Part shown: piece after piece, positions 12,752-16,812 of the stretch
Layout of the letters: the number at the start of each line of letters is the position of its first letter
How positions within the stretch are numbered: position 1 is the stretch's first letter
NCBI GenBank assembly: GCA_036491755.1
Contig: DASXBJ010000113.1
Location: forward strand, 1-16,812
Direction: 5' to 3'
Length of the DNA: 16,812 nt
DNA from: DASXBJ01 sp036491755
Lineage (GTDB): Bacteria; Chloroflexota; Dormibacteria; Dormibacterales; Dormibacteraceae
The notes under the pieces: generated by a model
The model's input: only the letters and a program-made list of their open reading frames with translations
Told to the model about the DNA's origin: nothing
The model's database searches: none
Program-made: the position numbers and the translations under genes

Positions 12752-13393
12752 GTGGGCCGACTCCAACTGACCGCACGCCAATCGCGGATCTACCTTGCCG
12801 CGTGGCTCGTTGCGCTCGCGGCCGTCGTCGGCGTGTTCGCCGGGCTCGTCGTTTCGCGCTGGCTGACGCCGGCGCCGCAACCGGTTCTGAGCGGCGGCCT
12901 CGTGATGGACGCTCGGCAGCTCGCGGCCCCGGACTTCACCCTGCGCGACCAGACCGGCGCCAACGTGTCACTACGCGGACTTCGAGGCAAGGTCGTCGCG
13001 CTCACCTTCCTCGATACGCAGTGCCAGAACCTCTGCCCGCTGCAAGCCGCCTTTCTCGGCGCCGCCCAGTCCGACGTCAATCGGCGCACGCCCTTCGAGG
13101 TCGTCATCGTGAGCGTGCGGCCTGAGGCCGACAGCCCGGCGACCATCGCCGCCTTCGCGACCGCGCACGGCCTCGGCCGGCGTTACCACTGGCTCACCGG
13201 CTCGCGCTCGGACCTGCAAGGTGTCTGGACCGCGTACGGAGTTTCGGTGCAGCCGGCGCAAGGCGGAGGTGACCTGGCGCACAGCTCGGTGATCTATCTC
13301 ATCGATCGGAGCGGCTACGAGCGGGTCGGATTCCAGGACGTTCCGGAGACCGGCGCGTTCGAGACCGACGTGCAGGTCCTCGACCGGGCCTGA
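12752..13393 (+). CDS. SCO1/SenC-family copper chaperone
   Basis: A 213-residue membrane-anchored thioredoxin-fold protein. One N-terminal helix (~13-36) anchors it, with the domain outside the membrane. The domain opens A-P-D-F-T-L-R-D-Q-T-G. The copper site is C91-x3-C95 (T-Q-C-Q-N-L-C-P) with the distant His H177 (A-H-S-S-V-I-Y-L-I-D), as in SCO proteins that deliver copper to the CuA centre of subunit II. The start GTG 12752 gives a normal N-terminus; there is no Shine-Dalgarno. Just downstream lie the cupredoxin and oxidase genes, its expected clients. Confidence 0.88.
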   Translation: MGRLQLTARQSRIYLAAWLVALAAVVGVFAGLVVSRWLTPAPQPVLSGGLVMDARQLAAPDFTLRDQTGANVSLRGLRGKVVALTFLDTQCQNLCPLQAAFLGAAQSDVNRRTPFEVVIVSVRPEADSPATIAAFATAHGLGRRYHWLTGSRSDLQGVWTAYGVSVQPAQGGGDLAHSSVIYLIDRSGYERVGFQDVPETGAFETDVQVLDRA

Positions 13394-13439
13394 GCCACCG
13401 CCACGTTGCGTTTCGTGTTTCTTCGAGCAAGTTCGGGGA

Positions 13440-13468
13440 TTTACAAGCGGATTTCGTACTGCTAATGT
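13440..13468 (+). promoter_or_regulatory. Promoter of the cytochrome oxidase genes
   Basis: TTTACA (13440-13445) and TAATGT (13463-13468) are separated by exactly 17 nt. The start point should fall near 13475, giving a leader of about 5 nt before the GTG at 13480. It sits in the 86-bp gap after the SCO gene and implies separate or extra transcription of the oxidase genes. Confidence 0.65.
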
Positions 13469-13479
13469 CCCGGTGACAG

Positions 13480-14184
13480 GTGAGAACGACGACAGGTCCC
13501 AGATTTGCGTACCGCCTGGCGGTCGTCGTCGTGGCGGTCGCCGTCCTGTCCGCGCTCGTCGCGCTTTTCATCGGCCGGTTCATCGAGACGTTCCCCTACA
13601 CGATGAGCTCGGAGGCCGCCTCTCAGCCACGCGTGGCGACCGCGGGATCCGGCCAGACGGAGACGGTGATCCACGTCGAGGTGGTGGGTGCCGTCGGCGC
13701 AGCGATCGAAAACCCGAGGCCCAACGATCCGCATCCGACGTGGGTCGGCTACCTGCCGACGACCACGTACAAGGTGCCGGCCAACTCCGTGGTCACGATG
13801 GTGATCGACCAGGAGGACACGCCCTCCGGCCTGCGCAACCCTTACTGGTCCAAGGCGCAGGGCATCATCGGCGGGACCTTCCACATGAGCTACTTCGACG
13901 ACCAGGGCAACCCGCAGGAGGGTGACTTCAGCAAGATCGACGACGCGGCGACTGCCGCGCACACGTTTGCGATCCCCGACCTGGGCGTTTTCGTGCCGCT
14001 CGAGGGCCTGAACACGGCGGCCCCGGCGGGCAGCTTCAACGTCATCACCTTCTCGTTCCAGGTGGGCAAGGCCGGCGTCTATCACTGGCAGTGCTTCGTC
14101 CCGTGTGGCTCCGGGACCATCTACGGCAACGGCGGGCCAATGCAGACGCTCGGCTACATGGGCGGCTTCCTGGTCGTCCAGTAG
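13480..14184 (+). CDS. Membrane-anchored cupredoxin with CuA-like Cys pair
   Basis: A 234-residue protein. One membrane helix (~11-32) is followed by an exported cupredoxin-like beta domain (~60-234). Possible copper ligands are H161 (A-A-H-T-F-A-I-P), H202 (Y-H-W), C205-x3-C209 (C-F-V-P-C-G) and M221. The C-x3-C-G spacing matches CuA of oxidase subunit II, but the CuA His that should follow is replaced by a G-S-G-T-I-Y-G-N-G-G-P stretch before the Met. It is encoded immediately before subunit II (3-nt gap), so it is probably an oxidase-associated electron carrier or copper protein. No named family is recognised. The GTG start follows a good promoter and no Shine-Dalgarno. Confidence 0.75.
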   Translation: MRTTTGPRFAYRLAVVVVAVAVLSALVALFIGRFIETFPYTMSSEAASQPRVATAGSGQTETVIHVEVVGAVGAAIENPRPNDPHPTWVGYLPTTTYKVPANSVVTMVIDQEDTPSGLRNPYWSKAQGIIGGTFHMSYFDDQGNPQEGDFSKIDDAATAAHTFAIPDLGVFVPLEGLNTAAPAGSFNVITFSFQVGKAGVYHWQCFVPCGSGTIYGNGGPMQTLGYMGGFLVVQ

Positions 14185-14187
14185 CAG

Positions 14188-15036
14188 ATGGTGAATCGAC
14201 CCGAAAGAACACACACGCTGCGTCTTGCCATCGCCTGGGCGGTGCTCAGCGTCATCGGCGTGGTGGTCGCGATGCAGGTGAACATGCCTCCGGGCGACCA
14301 GTCGCAGCAGAGCGTCGACGAGAGCTCGCTGCTGCGACTGATGCTGATCCTCTCCACGCCGGTGTTCATAGGGGTGGTGTTGTTCGTCCTCTATTCGGCC
14401 TTCGCGTTCCGCCAGGCTCCGGGGGCGCTGGAGGATGGGCCGCCAAGGCTGGGCAACGCGCGAATGCAGTGGGCGTGGGTCATCGCGACCGCGGTCATCG
14501 TGTTCCTCCTGGCCGGGATCGGGATCAACGGGCTGTCGAACTCGGTGGCGGCGACGAGCTTCACCTCGTCGAGCTCACTGGGCTCCAGCACTGACGAGGT
14601 GGGCAGCTCGGCCGGCAACCGGCTGCAGGTTCAGGTCATCGCGCAGCAGTGGTATTTCACGTACCGATACCCGGGCTACGGCGGGGCGGAATCGACGCAC
14701 CTGGTCATCCCGGTCAACGCCAACGTCGAGCTGCACGTGACGTCGACGGACATCATTCATTCGTTCTGGGCCTACCAGCTCGGGGTCAAGGCCGACGCCA
14801 ACCCGGGCGTGGACAACATCACGTACGTGACGACCAGGAAGACCGGGTTCTTCACCGTCCGCTGCGCCGAGCTGTGCGGGATCTGGCACGGCAACATGGT
14901 CGACACGCAGGGGGAGGTCGTCAGCCAGTCGGACTTCGCCGCGTGGGCGTCCGCCCTCCAGTCCTCGCAGTCTGACCTGAAGCTGCCGCCGTACGCGCCC
15001 GAGTATTTCCCGAGCCCGCGAGTCAAGGGGACGTAG
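14188..15036 (+). CDS. coxB: Cytochrome c oxidase subunit II
   Basis: A 282-residue protein that accepts electrons and passes them to subunit I through the binuclear CuA centre. There are about three N-terminal hydrophobic helices (~11-31, 53-73, 94-113), one more than the usual two. The exported cupredoxin domain starts near 146 with the aromatic Q-Q-W-Y-F-T-Y-R-Y-P electron-entry region. The CuA ligands are complete: H191, C226, E228, C230, H234, M237 (C-A-E-L-C-G-I-W-H-G-N-M). No cytochrome c domain is fused. It ends 5 nt before subunit I and starts 3 nt after the cupredoxin stop, so this is one operon. Confidence 0.93.
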   Translation: MVNRPERTHTLRLAIAWAVLSVIGVVVAMQVNMPPGDQSQQSVDESSLLRLMLILSTPVFIGVVLFVLYSAFAFRQAPGALEDGPPRLGNARMQWAWVIATAVIVFLLAGIGINGLSNSVAATSFTSSSSLGSSTDEVGSSAGNRLQVQVIAQQWYFTYRYPGYGGAESTHLVIPVNANVELHVTSTDIIHSFWAYQLGVKADANPGVDNITYVTTRKTGFFTVRCAELCGIWHGNMVDTQGEVVSQSDFAAWASALQSSQSDLKLPPYAPEYFPSPRVKGT

Positions 15037-15041
15037 CTGAA

Positions 15042-16812
15042 ATGCAAGCTCTGACCACCGGAGGAACCTACCTGGAGCCCAGCGAGCGGCGCCTGGTCCT
15101 GCCGACCAACATCGTCACCGGCACGATCCTGGGGATAGCCGGGTACTACGTCGGCGTGCAGATCGGCAACGGGTTCGGCTTCAACGACGGCCTGAACACC
15201 GGCGTTCTGCTCGGTTACTCGCTGGGCACGATCATGTTCCTCGTCGGGATTGGGTTCGCCACCTACCCATTGGGCCGGCTTTTCGGCTGGAAGACCCCGT
15301 CTCAGCCGGGCTATGACGAGTACAGGGGACTCTGGCGCTACATCAACCTCAGCCATGACCACAAGGTCATCGGCGTCCAGTACCTAATCGCGATGCTGAT
15401 GGCGATGCTGTTCGGCGGCATCGGAGCGATGCTCGTCCGAACGAACCTCCTGTCTCCCGACACCCCGGTCTTTCCGCCTGACAAGTACCTGACCCTGGTC
15501 AGCATGCACAGCGTGCTGATGGTGTTCGTGGCCAGCGCTGCGATCGTCGGGCCATTCGGGAACTTCTTCGTACCCCTGATGATCGGGACCAACCGCATGG
15601 CCTTCCCGCGGCTCGAGGCGCTGTCGCTGTGGCTGGTGCCCCCCGCGCTCGTGATCATGCTGCTGACGCCGATCTTCGGCGGGTTCCAGACAGGTTGGAC
15701 CGGCTATACACCGCTCGCGGAGCAGGCGGGCCAGGGCTTCGACAGCTACATCGTCGGCTTCACTCTCATCGGGATCGCCCTGGTCGTGTCCGGCGTCAAC
15801 ATGCTGACCACGATCATCTGCATGCGCGCGCCGGGGATGACGTGGACACGCCTGCCGATCTTCGTGTGGGGGGTCTTCTCGGCCTCGATCCTCGGCACGT
15901 TCGCGGCGCCGGTGCTGGCCGCGGCCCTTTCGATGCAGGCGCTCGATCGCAGCATGAACACGACCTTTTTCATCTCGTCCAAAGGCGGCAGCCCATATCT
16001 CTGGGAGAACCTGTTCTGGATCTTCGGTCACCCAGAGGTTTACATCTTCATCCTGCCCGCCTTCGGCATCGTGATGGAGCTCATCCCGCACTTCGCCCGC
16101 AAGCCGCTGTGGGGATATCGGATCGCGGTCGTGGGCCTGCTCGGCGTCACGCTGCTGAGCTGGTTCGTCTGGCAGCACCACCTCTTCGTCAGCGGCATCG
16201 CGCCGGCGCTCCGGCCGTTCTACATGCTGTCCACCGAGATGATCTCGATCCCGACCGGCATCGTGTTCCTGGTCGCGTTCGGCACGCTGTGGCGCGCGCG
16301 GATCTCGATGACGGTGCCGATGCTGTTCTGTCTCGGTTTCCTCTACAACTTCCTGATCGGCGGAATCTCCGGCGTCTTCCTCTCCGACGTGCCGAGCGAC
16401 ATCACGCTGCACGGCAGCTACTTCTCGATGGCGCACTTCCATTTCACCATCGTCGGCGGCGAGATCTTCGCCATCGTGGCGGCCATCTACTACTGGTTCC
16501 CCAAGATGACCGGCCGCATGCTGAACCAGACTCTTGGCAAGATCCACTTCTGGTGGATGTTCATCAGCTTCAACCTGGCCTTCACGCCTCTGTTCGCTGC
16601 CGGGCTGCTCGACATGCCCCGCCGCGTCTCCAGCTACGCGCCCAGCCTGCAGGGGCTCAATGACTGGGTGACGATCTGGGCTTACGTGCTGTTCAGCTCC
16701 ATGTTGTTCTTTGCGGTGATCGTGATCTGGGGTTGGTTCTTCAGCAAGCAGGTCGCGCCTGCCGACCCATGGCACGTGCGATCCATCGAATGGGAGCTGC
16801 CCACGCCGATCC
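15042..16812 (+). CDS. coxA: Cytochrome c oxidase subunit I (3' end outside the window)
   Basis: 590 codons are visible and the frame is still open. This is the heme-copper catalytic subunit that reduces O2 to water. Ligands: heme a H156 (S-M-H-S-V-L-M-V-F) and H467; CuB H330 with crosslinked Y334 (G-H-P-E-V-Y) and H379/H380 (Q-H-H-L-F); heme a3 H465 (A-H-F-H). E332 is kept as in A1-type enzymes. The canonical start T/S-x-D-H-K-x-I-G is at ~105, preceded by about 100 extra residues with two more hydrophobic helices. The K-channel Lys position (P-T-G-I-K) is V408 and the D-channel Asp position (G-A-R-D) is R185. AAGGGG lies 11 nt before the ATG. The C-terminus is cut by the window. Confidence 0.94.
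   Translation, partial: MQALTTGGTYLEPSERRLVLPTNIVTGTILGIAGYYVGVQIGNGFGFNDGLNTGVLLGYSLGTIMFLVGIGFATYPLGRLFGWKTPSQPGYDEYRGLWRYINLSHDHKVIGVQYLIAMLMAMLFGGIGAMLVRTNLLSPDTPVFPPDKYLTLVSMHSVLMVFVASAAIVGPFGNFFVPLMIGTNRMAFPRLEALSLWLVPPALVIMLLTPIFGGFQTGWTGYTPLAEQAGQGFDSYIVGFTLIGIALVVSGVNMLTTIICMRAPGMTWTRLPIFVWGVFSASILGTFAAPVLAAALSMQALDRSMNTTFFISSKGGSPYLWENLFWIFGHPEVYIFILPAFGIVMELIPHFARKPLWGYRIAVVGLLGVTLLSWFVWQHHLFVSGIAPALRPFYMLSTEMISIPTGIVFLVAFGTLWRARISMTVPMLFCLGFLYNFLIGGISGVFLSDVPSDITLHGSYFSMAHFHFTIVGGEIFAIVAAIYYWFPKMTGRMLNQTLGKIHFWWMFISFNLAFTPLFAAGLLDMPRRVSSYAPSLQGLNDWVTIWAYVLFSSMLFFAVIVIWGWFFSKQVAPADPWHVRSIEWELPTPI

Noticed and set aside
15384..16775. 463-codon minus-strand frame opposite oxidase subunit I
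   Set aside because: His/Asp/Arg-rich antisense of a gene with full heme-copper ligand set.

Overview
This is a GC-rich window, with roughly two thirds G+C by eye in the coding parts. Genes are tightly packed, often with 4-bp stop/start overlaps (ATGA, GTGA, TTGA). Several genes seem to start right at their transcription start, about 7 nt after a TAnnnT -10 box, with no Shine-Dalgarno sequence. GTG and TTG starts are common. The gene content and the CGAAC-N4-GTTCG type of SOS box point to a terrabacterial lineage (Chloroflexota, Dormibacterota or Actinomycetota-like). I cannot fix the phylum without a search.

Layout from left to right. Positions 1-47 hold an outward-facing (leftward) sigma70 promoter with a LexA-type SOS box filling its spacer. 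Positions 63-603 hold three 157-160 bp tandem repeats plus a degenerate partial unit; the array runs into the 3' end of a nitroreductase gene (581-1192, -). Next come a small two-helix membrane protein and a DUF4013-like membrane protein (+). A leftward block from 6178 to 2230 encodes a small unknown protein, an ABC-2 exporter (one ATPase and two permeases, all overlapping), a membrane-anchored BON-domain protein and a PRC-barrel-like protein. A divergent ArsR-type regulator follows (6255-7244, +).

The most notable locus is 7241-8682 (-). A cytosolic cobalamin-binding (BtuF-like) protein gene overlaps a DsbA/FrnE-family thiol oxidoreductase gene. The oxidoreductase has an in-frame UGA exactly at the first Cys codon of its CPWC active site (U-P-W-C). 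Twenty nucleotides after the UGA is a perfect hairpin with a GGUC apex, the expected place and loop of a bacterial SECIS element. I read this as a selenoprotein that ordinary gene calling would truncate to an inactive fragment.

After a divergent two-domain VOC/glyoxalase-like gene and a strong bidirectional terminator comes a leftward pseudouridine-degradation pair (PsuK kinase, PsuG glycosidase) behind a DapA/NanA-family lyase gene and a small XRE-type regulator. The right end (+) is a respiratory copper-oxidase cluster: a SCO-type copper chaperone, a membrane-anchored cupredoxin with a CuA-like Cys pair, cytochrome oxidase subunit II, and subunit I, which runs off the window. Subunit I keeps all heme/CuB ligands but appears to lack the standard K-channel Lys and D-channel Asp. 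It also carries an N-terminal extension with about two extra membrane helices.
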